A stretch of 5,241 nt of DNA, taken from Alphaproteobacteria bacterium UBA6189. GTDB taxonomy: Bacteria; Pseudomonadota; Alphaproteobacteria; Rickettsiales; UBA3002. Both the position numbers and the translations under genes were made by a program. This document shows, piece by piece, positions 1 through 5,241 of this stretch (the first letter of the stretch is position 1; every line of letters starts with the position of its first letter). The notes below the pieces were generated by a model. The model ran no database searches, was not told the origin of the DNA, and was given only the letters and a program-made list of their open reading frames with translations. The stretch covers positions 1-5,241 of the forward strand of contig DITH01000003.1 in assembly GCA_002422745.1 (NCBI GenBank). The letters run 5' to 3'.

Positions 1-24
1 CTCTACCGACTGAGCTACCTGGCC
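1..24 (-). tRNA. tRNA 5' half, probably tRNA-Phe (partial)
   Basis: Read on the minus strand, the first 24 bases of the window form the 5' part of a tRNA. They give a 7-base acceptor arm GGCCAGG, then U8 A9, the D-arm GCUC, the loop with A14, G18 and G19, and the GAG return arm. The spacing places base 1 of the tRNA exactly at position 24. The anticodon and the rest of the molecule lie outside the window. The acceptor and D-arm sequence match what I remember of proteobacterial tRNA-Phe, and location just after yacG agrees with that, but the isotype cannot be read here. A dedicated promoter lies about 40 bases upstream. Confidence 0.85.
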
Positions 25-61
25 ATGGCGCGAACGCACATTCCGATGGATCGGAGGCAGT

Positions 62-90
62 GCTATAGCGGCCCGCTAGCCGCTTGGCAA
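62..90 (-). promoter_or_regulatory. sigma-70-type promoter of the tRNA gene
   Basis: The minus strand carries TTGCCA (85-90) and TATAGC (62-67) separated by exactly 17 bases, matching 5/6 and 4/6 of the consensus. The -10 is followed by a C-rich discriminator (CTGCC), as is common for stable-RNA promoters. Transcription would start near position 54-55 and leave a leader of about 30 bases, containing a small CCGA/TCGG hairpin (43-54), before tRNA base 1. The spacer itself is an inverted repeat (AGCGGC at 67-72, GCCGCT at 79-84). That repeat has no following T-run, so it is a poor terminator for yacG. Confidence 0.6.
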
Positions 91-95
91 GCATT

Positions 96-290
96 TCAGA
101 ACGCATCGTTTCCGCTGGGGTCGGAGCCCTCACCCAGCGCTTCCTCGTCGACATCGTCGAGCTCCACTGCGGGCACGGCATAGGCACCGGTAAACCAGCG
201 GTTCAGATCGACCTGCCGACAGCGCACCGAGCAAAACGGAGCGGTGGCGGCAGCACTGGGCTTGGAGCAAATGGGGCAGGAGGAAGGCAT
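96..290 (-). CDS. yacG: DNA gyrase inhibitor / zinc-ribbon protein YacG
   Basis: The product is 64 residues, the usual size for YacG (E. coli about 65). In that family a single zinc-binding domain binds GyrB and inhibits the DNA-binding and supercoiling activity of DNA gyrase. Visible here are the four zinc ligands C5, C8, C20 and C24 in the pattern CPIC...FCSVRC. They are followed by the family signature DLNRW plus TGAYAVP (about residues 28-41) and the typical acidic, disordered tail. The start at 290 is preceded on the minus strand by GAGAG (297-301) at a 6-base spacing. The stop is TGA, about 70 bases before the tRNA start. The gene stands alone, diverging from the 587-residue gene, so its promoter must lie in 291-434. 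A TATAAG that could serve as a -10 sits at 394-399, without a convincing -35. Confidence 0.93.
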   Translation of the reverse strand: MPSSCPICSKPSAAATAPFCSVRCRQVDLNRWFTGAYAVPAVELDDVDEEALGEGSDPSGNDAF

Positions 291-381
291 AGAACACTCT
301 CACTTCAATCCCCCACCCATATCGCACCGGGCAAAAATCTCAACCGTGAGCAGATAAAAATCACGTTCTGTCATACGGATG

Positions 382-413
382 TCACAAACGGTTCTTATAC
401 AGACCGTTTTTGA
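382..413. promoter_or_regulatory. imperfect dyad in the yacG / 587-residue-gene divergent spacer
   Basis: The arms TCA-c-AAACGGT (382-392) and ACCGTTT-t-TGA (403-413) are inverted copies: 10 of 11 positions pair, around a 10-base loop. It is the most conspicuous structure in the spacer between two divergent genes, and a TATAAG (minus strand, 394-399) lies in the loop. It ends 21 bases before the ATG at 435. An operator bound by a dimeric regulator fits best. A Rho-independent terminator is less likely: the T-run is part of the stem, and a terminator here would sit directly in front of a plus-strand gene. Confidence 0.4.
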
Positions 414-434
414 ACACGTTGTGGAAAGTACGCC

Positions 435-2198
435 ATGCATACCCCTTCGCTTGAACACAATCACGCCGCGCCTGCAATTCAACCGCATGACATCCATTAT
501 TCCTGGTTTGCTGTGCGCAATGCGCTCAAAGGGCTCTGCGAAGCGACACTGAGCAAGCATGTCCCCGATGCACAGGCACGCGCCATGTTGCAGGATCGTA
601 CCATGCTACTGCTGGAAGCCAGCCATCGGTTGAAATTTCCCGGCTCGCACACGGTAAGTAAACGCGGCCTGGTAAAGATATACCAGTTGATAGAGAAAAT
701 ACCGGCAGGCAAGCGGATCGACCATAAAGCGTTCGCTACCGCCAAAATGGTTTTAACCCAATCCATCCCACTGGATTGGGAAAGTCTTGCGCATCACCAG
801 ACCGAGGATATGACAAGCGAACGCTCGCACCCGTTAAGCAGTTCGTTGCGTACGCGTCTTGATCCGGGGAAGATTGATATCGATGCCTACATCACCCAAC
901 TGGAAGGGTACACACCCGTGGAAGATCCGGAACCTACGCCGATTGATCTGACAGCGCCACGCGCCGAACATCCAGCAACCACTCTGCCGAATCTGGGGAC
1001 AGTTCGAAGCACGCCCCCCGGCTTTCTTTTCGCAACCCATGTCCTGAAACATTTGCGCGTCCCCCATAGCAAGCTGCATCCCCTTTGGAAACAGTTGGAA
1101 GCACATGCACGCGAGGCGCTCGACCCCCAAACCAACGAGGCAGCGTTTGAATTCCGTGGTGCGCAGTTTCGTATGCACCCGTATATGCAAGGCGCCGATA
1201 TTAAGTGGCTACTGGCCGAAACCAGCATGCCTGCTCTTTCCACGCTGCTGCATCTCAACCAAGCATCTCCCCCAGACGTTACGATGGACTCCACCGCGCT
1301 GGTCTCCACACCCATGAAACGCCCTTGGGTATCTGTTACCGAGGTCACGGCGGCATTGCGTACCATGCGCGACCATACGGTTTTTAACCAGTTCTGGAAC
1401 CTCCTGACGGGGCAGGCCCAGAAGCAGTACGATGATATCGTGGCGCAGGAGCGCGGGCTGCTCGGCCCCGTGCCTGTCCAGCTTCCGAACGCCGCCGTTG
1501 TTCATCTGAACGGCCGCCCGCATAAACACCAATATACCTGGAGCCTCGCCAAAGAGGATTTGGAAACATTCGCCGCCGCGTATCGGGATTACGAGCGTGA
1601 ATATAACCAAGCACTCACCCGCAAAGATGTAAGCAAGCATTTAAAGGTAGCCGAAACCAACCCGCAGCTTGTTCAACTCTGGGATGCGATGACTCAACAG
1701 ATCCCAACCGATCAGGCACCGGATATCTTTGGCCGGTATACGATTCAGCTCGATGGCCAATCTATCCGGGTGCGGCCGACTAAGCGACGCGGCGGCGAAA
1801 CATGCGAAATTAGCTCCGAGGATCTCAAGAAGGTCGAAACCCTCTACCATGAGTGTCCGATCAGTGCGCCACAGCCGGCGACATCCTTCGCCAGTCGCGT
1901 GCAAGCGACGCGAACCAAACCGCAAAGAACGGCATTCGAAGACCAGTGGCGTAAGATAACCGATTTCAGCCTGAAGCATCTGGGCGATGAAAACGCCTTG
2001 CTTGGTACCATGGCCCGCACGCCCGATGAAGCGCTGAGCATGGCGCCCGAGCAATTTAAAAAGGCAATGGCTAGCGCTTACGATTTAAGCCGATGGCAGG
2101 GGATGGAAAGGAAAGCCAGGCCGTATCTCGACCAACTGGGTGACGCCTATTCGAATTATCAGGAAGCGCGTAACCGTAACGGGCACAAAAAACACTAA
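435..2198 (+). CDS. uncharacterised 587-residue protein with internal repeat modules
   Basis: I do not recognise a family. The start ATG has GGAAAG (423-428) 6 bases upstream, and the frame stays open for 588 codons to TAA. There is no signal peptide, no clear membrane span and no recognisable enzyme motif, so the product is probably soluble and cytoplasmic. The protein contains a recurring module, clearest at residues 197-272, 299-386 and 396-474. Each copy has a helix V-x3-L (V203/L207, V304/L308, V399/L403), an aromatic pair with Trp 15-17 residues later (LW 217-218, FW 320-321, LW 415-416), and a strand with a central Gly (around G242, G360 and G441). A terminal helix with D-[IL] follows (D255, D375, D463). 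Weaker copies may occupy about 483-551 (W505, ending QFKKAMASAY) and 22-87. A Pro-rich, acidic linker lies around 160-195, and the C-terminus is basic (NGHKKH). Sampled 60-base lines are about 45-60% GC, against mostly 55-72% in the genes to its right. This suggests transfer or a fast-evolving orphan. It ends tail to tail with trhO. Confidence 0.88.
   Translation: MHTPSLEHNHAAPAIQPHDIHYSWFAVRNALKGLCEATLSKHVPDAQARAMLQDRTMLLLEASHRLKFPGSHTVSKRGLVKIYQLIEKIPAGKRIDHKAFATAKMVLTQSIPLDWESLAHHQTEDMTSERSHPLSSSLRTRLDPGKIDIDAYITQLEGYTPVEDPEPTPIDLTAPRAEHPATTLPNLGTVRSTPPGFLFATHVLKHLRVPHSKLHPLWKQLEAHAREALDPQTNEAAFEFRGAQFRMHPYMQGADIKWLLAETSMPALSTLLHLNQASPPDVTMDSTALVSTPMKRPWVSVTEVTAALRTMRDHTVFNQFWNLLTGQAQKQYDDIVAQERGLLGPVPVQLPNAAVVHLNGRPHKHQYTWSLAKEDLETFAAAYRDYEREYNQALTRKDVSKHLKVAETNPQLVQLWDAMTQQIPTDQAPDIFGRYTIQLDGQSIRVRPTKRRGGETCEISSEDLKKVETLYHECPISAPQPATSFASRVQATRTKPQRTAFEDQWRKITDFSLKHLGDENALLGTMARTPDEALSMAPEQFKKAMASAYDLSRWQGMERKARPYLDQLGDAYSNYQEARNRNGHKKH
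757..780. repeat. perfect 9-bp inverted repeat inside the 587-residue gene
   Basis: CCCAATCCA (757-765) and TGGATTGGG (772-780) are exact inverted copies around the 6-base loop TCCCAC. The mRNA would form a stable hairpin within codons for about residues 108-116. There is no T-run on the 3' side of either strand, so it is not a canonical terminator. It may be incidental. Confidence 0.6.
1023..2087 (+). repeat. coding region of diverged tandem protein modules
   Basis: This stretch encodes residues 197-551 of the 587-residue protein and holds the three clear modules (about 1023-1250, 1329-1592 and 1620-1856) and a weaker fourth (about 1881-2087). Similarity is at the protein level only; no direct DNA repeat is visible, so any duplications are old. 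The first and third copies share V-x2-HL and LW landmarks, and the second, third and fourth share the final E-[DQ]-[LF]-x6-Y helix pattern. The lengths between landmarks vary (Trp to terminal-helix Leu/Ile/Phe: 38, 55, 48 and 36 residues), with insertions on either side of the Gly-containing strand. Confidence 0.5.
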
Positions 2199-2917
2199 CC
2201 CGCCGCCTGTAATCCCTGCCCCACGGCCACGCGCTCGTCGAACACGAAACATTGGCCCTGCCATAGGCTTTCCTCCGGCGCGACCTGCTCCAGATAGGCC
2301 AGGATGCCGCCATGCAGGTGGTATACTTCGCCAAAGCCATGGGCGACGAGATAGGCCGAGTATTTCTCGCACCGAATACCGCCAGTGCAGTACATAGCAA
2401 TCCGCCGCTTGTCGTCGGGCCTCAGGTTGGCCGCCGTCCACGCAACCATATCCTTGAAATGCCGCGTGCCGGGATTGACCGCGCCGGTGAAATGGCCCAG
2501 CGCATACTCGTAATCGTTGCGGGTATCGACGGTAATCACATCCGGCGCGGTGATGAGCGCGTTCCAGTCCACCGGTTTCACATACCGCCCCACGCATTGT
2601 GCCGGGTGCGCCGCTTCGCCCAGCGAAATCAGTTCGGGTTTCACCTTCACCTTGGCGCGCTTAAAAGGCTGGCCCAGCGTTTCGCTTAAACGGTAGGTCG
2701 GGGTGGTGAATGCCAGCATGCCATGCAGCTCGGCCATGAACGCCTCGAGCGATGCAGGCTCGGCCGAAATCGTAGCGTTGATACCTTCCCGCGCCAGCGT
2801 AATCGTGCCGCGCACGCCCTGCGCCTGCATGCGCGCCAGCATCGGTGCTTTCAGCCCTTCAGGCGCGTCAATCGGCGTGAAGCAATAAAAGGTAGCAATG
2901 CGGATGAGTGGTTGCAT
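2195..2917 (-). CDS. trhO: tRNA uridine(34) hydroxylase TrhO (rhodanese family, short form)
   Basis: TrhO (formerly YceA/UPF0176) uses O2 to hydroxylate U34 of certain tRNAs to ho5U, the first step towards wobble modifications such as cmo5U. With the start at 2917 the product is 240 residues. The N-terminal domain shows GTITLAREGINATIS (about 37-51) and the VKVKPELISLG block (about 90-100). The rhodanese domain runs from about 125 to 220 with VDTRNDYEY and the catalytic loop YCTGGIRCEK (active Cys about 177, second conserved Cys about 183). The tail WQGQCFVFDERVAVG is diagnostic of the family. It stops right after this, without the Cys-rich C-terminal extension of the E. coli protein (about 350 residues). 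Short forms of this kind are, as I recall, known in Rickettsia. The start is uncertain: ATG 2917 gives the N-terminus most like homologues, ATG 2926 and GTG 2938 are in frame, and none has a well-placed Shine-Dalgarno sequence. The gene begins about 40 bases after the M48 stop, so it is probably cotranscribed. Confidence 0.93.
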   Translation of the reverse strand: MQPLIRIATFYCFTPIDAPEGLKAPMLARMQAQGVRGTITLAREGINATISAEPASLEAFMAELHGMLAFTTPTYRLSETLGQPFKRAKVKVKPELISLGEAAHPAQCVGRYVKPVDWNALITAPDVITVDTRNDYEYALGHFTGAVNPGTRHFKDMVAWTAANLRPDDKRRIAMYCTGGIRCEKYSAYLVAHGFGEVYHLHGGILAYLEQVAPEESLWQGQCFVFDERVAVGQGLQAAG

Positions 2918-2950
2918 GGCGGCCATGTAGCGCAGCACGGGCGATTTGTC

Positions 2951-2967
2951 ACGCCCCTAACGGGCGT
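2951..2967. other. small hairpin over the M48 stop codon, before trhO
   Basis: ACGCCC (2951-2956) and GGGCGT (2962-2967) pair around a 5-base loop, and on the plus strand they are followed by TTT. As a terminator this would act only on plus-strand (antisense) transcription. On the minus-strand mRNA it covers the TAG of the peptidase gene and the only purine-rich AGGGG upstream of trhO, so it could reduce trhO translation until ribosomes from the upstream gene open it. It is short, and the function is a guess. Confidence 0.3.
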
Positions 2968-4045
2968 TTTCCGCTGCCATTGCCGTGTCCGGCGCGGCCA
3001 CACGGTCGCCCAGCGTCACCTCGTGCACTTTGGCCAGCGGCTGGGCGCTTTCCGGTGCCGGGCGGCCTACAGGCGCCAGCACTTCCGGCAGGGGCTGTCC
3101 GGACTGTTCGGCGCCTACTTTACGAATCACCTCGATGCGCTGTTCCATCGTCGGGTAGCCGGATTTCAGATAACCAAACCAGCGGCCAAGCCCTTTGCGG
3201 GTATCGCTGGCATGGAGTTTTTCCAGCGCGCTGATGAGCGCATCCGGATCGCCGCTGATGATGGTGCCGTCGATATCGGCCTGCAGCTCGGTCGGTTTCA
3301 CGGTGATCTGGTTGGCCACCATTAGCCCGGTAGCTGCACCCATGCCGATATACGCCGCACTGCCAAGCAGCGAGGCGGGCCCTTCACGGTGCGGTCCGAA
3401 TAGGAAATCGGCAGCCAGCCGACCCGGCTTGCCCAGCTTGTGCAAGCCCGTGCTGGCTACCGGCCCGATACCACCCACCTTGCCGACAAAATTACCCAGC
3501 AAGGCCCCCATCCCGGCAAAAAACGCCATTGCCGTGCCGCGCACCATGCCATGTTCGTGGCGGCTATGGCCCAGCTCATGGCCCAACACAGCGATTACCT
3601 CGCGCATGTTCAGCCGCTGCAACAATCCGCTGGTCACCACCATTTCGCCGCTATGCAGTTCCATGGCGTTGGGTATGCTGCTTTCGGTCAGAATCAGCTG
3701 CGGCATCGGGCCATGATGCCCGGCGCGCCGGCACAACGCGCCCCAGGCCGCGTACAATTCAGGATGGCTTTGCGCATTGATCAGCCGTGCGTGACGAAAA
3801 CCGTTATTGCTCAGCTGCAAGCGCGTGAGGATCTCGATCTCCTCAGCCACCATCGGTGCGCGCGGCCGTAGCCGTTCATCGATCAGCGGTAACGATTCCA
3901 TCGGCAACGCCGCCTGCGCGTCGATCGCCTGGGCGGTCACGCCCCCATTCGCACCATGAAAATGATGCCCCACCCATTGCGAAGCGTCCATCAGCTTGCT
4001 GCTGATGAGGTCGCCCAGCGATTGGTCAGTGGGGAATAAGGCCAT
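2957..4045 (-). CDS. M48-family zinc metallopeptidase
   Basis: The 362-residue product has the M48 hallmarks. H156-E157-L-G-H160 is the HExxH zinc site, in the context EVIAVLGHELGHSRHEH. E253 in TELQAD is the expected third zinc ligand, and the substrate-side block NAMEL...VVTSGLL (126-142) and the late YPTMEQRIEVI motif (297-307) also fit. Two Gly/Ala-rich hydrophobic stretches (about 170-200 and 226-246) lie between the zinc motifs. They could be membrane hairpins like those in HtpX, though they are weakly hydrophobic. There is no signal peptide, so the active site probably faces the cytoplasm. The C-terminal 50 residues are Pro/Ala-rich and disordered. The frame is open further upstream to 4234, but that part is Arg-rich shadow of the preceding gene. 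ATG 4045 overlaps that gene's TAA by one base (TAATG), pointing to translational coupling. The family performs membrane or envelope protein quality control, or processing; the substrate here is unknown. Confidence 0.9.
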   Translation of the reverse strand: MALFPTDQSLGDLISSKLMDASQWVGHHFHGANGGVTAQAIDAQAALPMESLPLIDERLRPRAPMVAEEIEILTRLQLSNNGFRHARLINAQSHPELYAAWGALCRRAGHHGPMPQLILTESSIPNAMELHSGEMVVTSGLLQRLNMREVIAVLGHELGHSRHEHGMVRGTAMAFFAGMGALLGNFVGKVGGIGPVASTGLHKLGKPGRLAADFLFGPHREGPASLLGSAAYIGMGAATGLMVANQITVKPTELQADIDGTIISGDPDALISALEKLHASDTRKGLGRWFGYLKSGYPTMEQRIEVIRKVGAEQSGQPLPEVLAPVGRPAPESAQPLAKVHEVTLGDRVAAPDTAMAAENAR

Positions 4046-4887
4046 TAGCCGCGCGCCTGTACCTGGTGCGGCGGTTGAGCCAGCACTGCGTGATCGGCCA
4101 CTTCGTCGACCTGCGGAACGGGTGCGTTCTCGTTCACCGCTACTTGCCCTTCGGCTTGTTGTTCTGCAAGCACGGGCGCATCTGTCTGCGCGGCATCGGG
4201 GGTCGCCGGGCGTTCGCAATTTGCACAGCTGCATTGCGCGCCGTGCGCCGCCGTATCGGCAGCATCGGCTTGCGGCTCCTCGCGCTTGGCGGCATGCGCG
4301 CTTAGGGTGACTGGCGCCACGCTGGCGGCAAGCGATTGCATGAGCTGCGCATATTCCGCCTCCTCGAGGCCTGGGATATGCACCTGGATTTGCGTATGCT
4401 CCGCCCCCTTCACCTTCTGGGCGTGAAGCTTATGTTCCCCTTCCCAATAGGCGCTGAATTGCGGATGCGCCTTCAACGCCTCCACCAGCAGATTGCCAAG
4501 CAATGCCTCATTGCTGCCCACATGCGTGCCAAGCAGGGTGATTTTGATGTCGGTTTTGGTGTGATTCAGCTCGTCGCTCAGATCGATCTGGCAATCGTTC
4601 AGCAGCGTATCGATATCGGCCGGGCTCTCCCCCTTGGCTTTTAGCGCTTCGATCAGATAGGGCCGCACATACTGCGCGAGATTCTTCTCCGCCTGTTCCA
4701 GCACCGGCTTTAACACGATGACGGAGCGGTGCGCCGGCGGCAGAACCGCTGCTTCGCCCGGCAATGGTTTGATGACGGCTTCCGGCAGATTCACCGGCTC
4801 GCGCTTGGCGGCCGACGCGGTGGTGTCCGCCAGTGCGGTGGTATCGGGCTGTTCCGTGTGATCGGTCTGGGTTGCAGGTTCGGTCAT
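4045..4887 (-). CDS. uncharacterised 280-residue protein, coupled to the M48 peptidase gene
   Basis: I do not recognise a family. Residues 1-50 are Thr/Ala/Glu-rich and probably disordered. A folded core spans about 52-190: helices around 60-86 (EQAEKNLAQYVRPYLIEALK) and 124-140, and alternating strands such as DIKITLLG (113-120) and TQIQVHIPG (165-173). The last 85 residues are low-complexity Ala/Pro/Gln-rich and contain a Cys cluster C219-S-C-A-N-C224 (CxCxxC), which could bind a metal. There is no signal peptide or membrane segment. I chose ATG 4887 because GAGG lies 6 bases upstream; ATG 4893 and ATG 4905 are in frame but poorly spaced. A weak TAATCT (-10-like, 4912-4917) could drive the operon. 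The stop overlaps the start of the M48 gene, so the two products are made together. A partner, adaptor or substrate of the peptidase is possible, but this is only inferred from context. Confidence 0.85.
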   Translation of the reverse strand: MTEPATQTDHTEQPDTTALADTTASAAKREPVNLPEAVIKPLPGEAAVLPPAHRSVIVLKPVLEQAEKNLAQYVRPYLIEALKAKGESPADIDTLLNDCQIDLSDELNHTKTDIKITLLGTHVGSNEALLGNLLVEALKAHPQFSAYWEGEHKLHAQKVKGAEHTQIQVHIPGLEEAEYAQLMQSLAASVAPVTLSAHAAKREEPQADAADTAAHGAQCSCANCERPATPDAAQTDAPVLAEQQAEGQVAVNENAPVPQVDEVADHAVLAQPPHQVQARG

Positions 4888-5019
4888 AGTCATCCTCGGT
4901 GGCATCCTGATAGATTACGCTAGCATTACTGTACAAAAAACCACGTGCCCGCTGTGTGACAGTTTGATGAATTTGGCCCGTATTTACCGCCGCATAAATC
5001 TTCCTAAACCGCTGTATTG

Positions 5020-5037
5020 TTCACAAAAGCTTCACAA
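5020..5037. promoter_or_regulatory. TTCACAA direct repeat in the 4888-5094 divergent spacer
   Basis: The heptamer TTCACAA occurs at 5020-5026 and again at 5031-5037, a period of 11 bases, or one helical turn. It lies in the AT-richer spacer between two divergent genes, about 60 bases before the GTG at 5095, where a regulator could bind on one DNA face. The rest of the spacer shows only weak promoter-like hexamers (for example TTGGCC, then 16 bases, then TAAATC for plus-strand reading) and no RNA gene that I can recognise. Confidence 0.25.
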
Positions 5038-5094
5038 TAGGCAGGCCCACCCCGTGGTAGGATGAAGACTGGATTATTCTAACCCGAAGTACGT

Positions 5095-5241
5095 GTGAAC
5101 ACCGAGAACCCGACAGTAAATACAGAGTTTACCCCCGATGTGCCGGCCGCTGATGCGCCCGCGGCCGTGTCGGTGAGCGCGGATGGCAAACACCATAATT
5201 ACGTGGCGGAAGGCTTCAAGAACCGCACGCGTGGCGAGGAA
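5095..5241 (+). CDS. N-terminus of an uncharacterised protein (partial, runs off the window)
   Basis: Forty-nine codons are open from GTG 5095 to the window end. The residues begin MNTENPTVNTEFTPDVP, are Pro/Ala/Val-rich to about 28, and then become charged (GKHHNYVAEGFKNRTRGEE). A weak GAAG (5086-5089) sits 5 bases upstream. No in-frame ATG exists, so GTG is the only early start with a ribosome site. About two thirds of third codon positions are G or C, in line with the other genes. The alternative frame from ATG 5183 uses rarer codons (ATA, AGA, AGG). A disordered N-terminus ahead of a domain outside the window is likely; the function cannot be assigned. Confidence 0.6.
   Translation, partial: MNTENPTVNTEFTPDVPAADAPAAVSVSADGKHHNYVAEGFKNRTRGEE

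Noticed and set aside
386..411. Rho-independent terminator on the plus strand
   Set aside because: The T-run is mostly part of the stem, no plus-strand gene precedes it, and it lies immediately in front of a plus-strand gene.
84..413. Plus-strand open frame opposite yacG
   Set aside because: It runs antisense through the clear zinc-ribbon gene and the spacer, has no ribosome site, and its composition is that of a shadow frame.
300..560. Minus-strand 86-codon frame upstream of yacG
   Set aside because: It overlaps the start of the 587-residue gene, shows no recognisable domain, and yacG has its own start and ribosome site.
2723..3325. Plus-strand 200-codon open frame opposite trhO and the peptidase
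   Set aside because: It crosses two well-supported genes on the other strand, is Arg/His/Gly-rich as expected for the complement of GC-rich coding DNA, and shows no motif.
4046..4234. Extended N-terminus of the M48 peptidase (63 extra residues upstream of ATG 4045)
   Set aside because: The extra part is Arg/Ser/Cys-rich, reads out of frame through the coding sequence of the 280-residue protein, and has no family resemblance. The TAATG junction gives a better start.
5062..5082. Tiny frame ATG AAG ACT GGA TTA TTC TAA as a leader peptide
   Set aside because: Six codons with a purine-rich stretch directly upstream, but there is no attenuator hairpin or run of regulatory codons, so chance is as likely.
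1..5241. CRISPR array, insertion sequence or integration site at the tRNA
   Set aside because: No spaced identical repeats, transposase or integrase reading frame, or terminal inverted repeats are visible. The tRNA 3' end, where integration would occur, is outside the window.

Overview
This 5.2-kb window is probably bacterial chromosome from a moderately GC-rich alphaproteobacterium. The reasons are a YacG zinc-ribbon gene directly upstream of a tRNA whose 5' half looks like tRNA-Phe (an arrangement I recall from alphaproteobacteria), a TTGCCA/TATAGC-type tRNA promoter, and short-form TrhO and M48 peptidase genes. No mobile-element genes, CRISPR arrays or rRNA are visible. The lineage is an inference from a few genes, not a database result.

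Layout, left to right. Positions 1-24 hold the 5' end of a tRNA on the minus strand, with a good promoter at 62-90. Behind it, also on the minus strand, lies yacG (96-290), a small gyrase-inhibitor zinc protein. A 144-bp divergent spacer (291-434) carries a strong imperfect dyad (382-413). It separates yacG from a plus-strand gene for a 587-residue protein of no recognised family (435-2198). That protein is the most unusual item here. It appears to be built of at least three, perhaps five, diverged copies of a module of about 70-90 residues, and its base composition is visibly lower in GC than its neighbours.

From 2195 to 4887 the minus strand carries a compact three-gene set, read right to left. 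First is an uncharacterised 280-residue protein with a CxCxxC cluster. It is joined by a 1-base TAATG overlap to an M48-family zinc metallopeptidase (HELGH plus an ELQAD third-ligand motif). That gene is followed closely by trhO, a rhodanese-fold tRNA uridine-34 hydroxylase. The end of trhO overlaps the end of the 587-residue gene by 4 bp, tail to tail.

The right end (4888-5094) is a divergent spacer with a TTCACAA direct repeat. It leads into the 5' end of a further plus-strand gene that runs off the window (from 5095).

Functionally, yacG, the tRNA and trhO are housekeeping genes (DNA topology and tRNA decoding). The first two genes of the three-gene set probably act together in proteolysis or envelope quality control, which is inferred only from their translational coupling. 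I see no defence system, toxin-antitoxin pair or biosynthetic cluster. The best candidates for something undescribed are the modular orphan protein and the coupled orphan/M48 pair.
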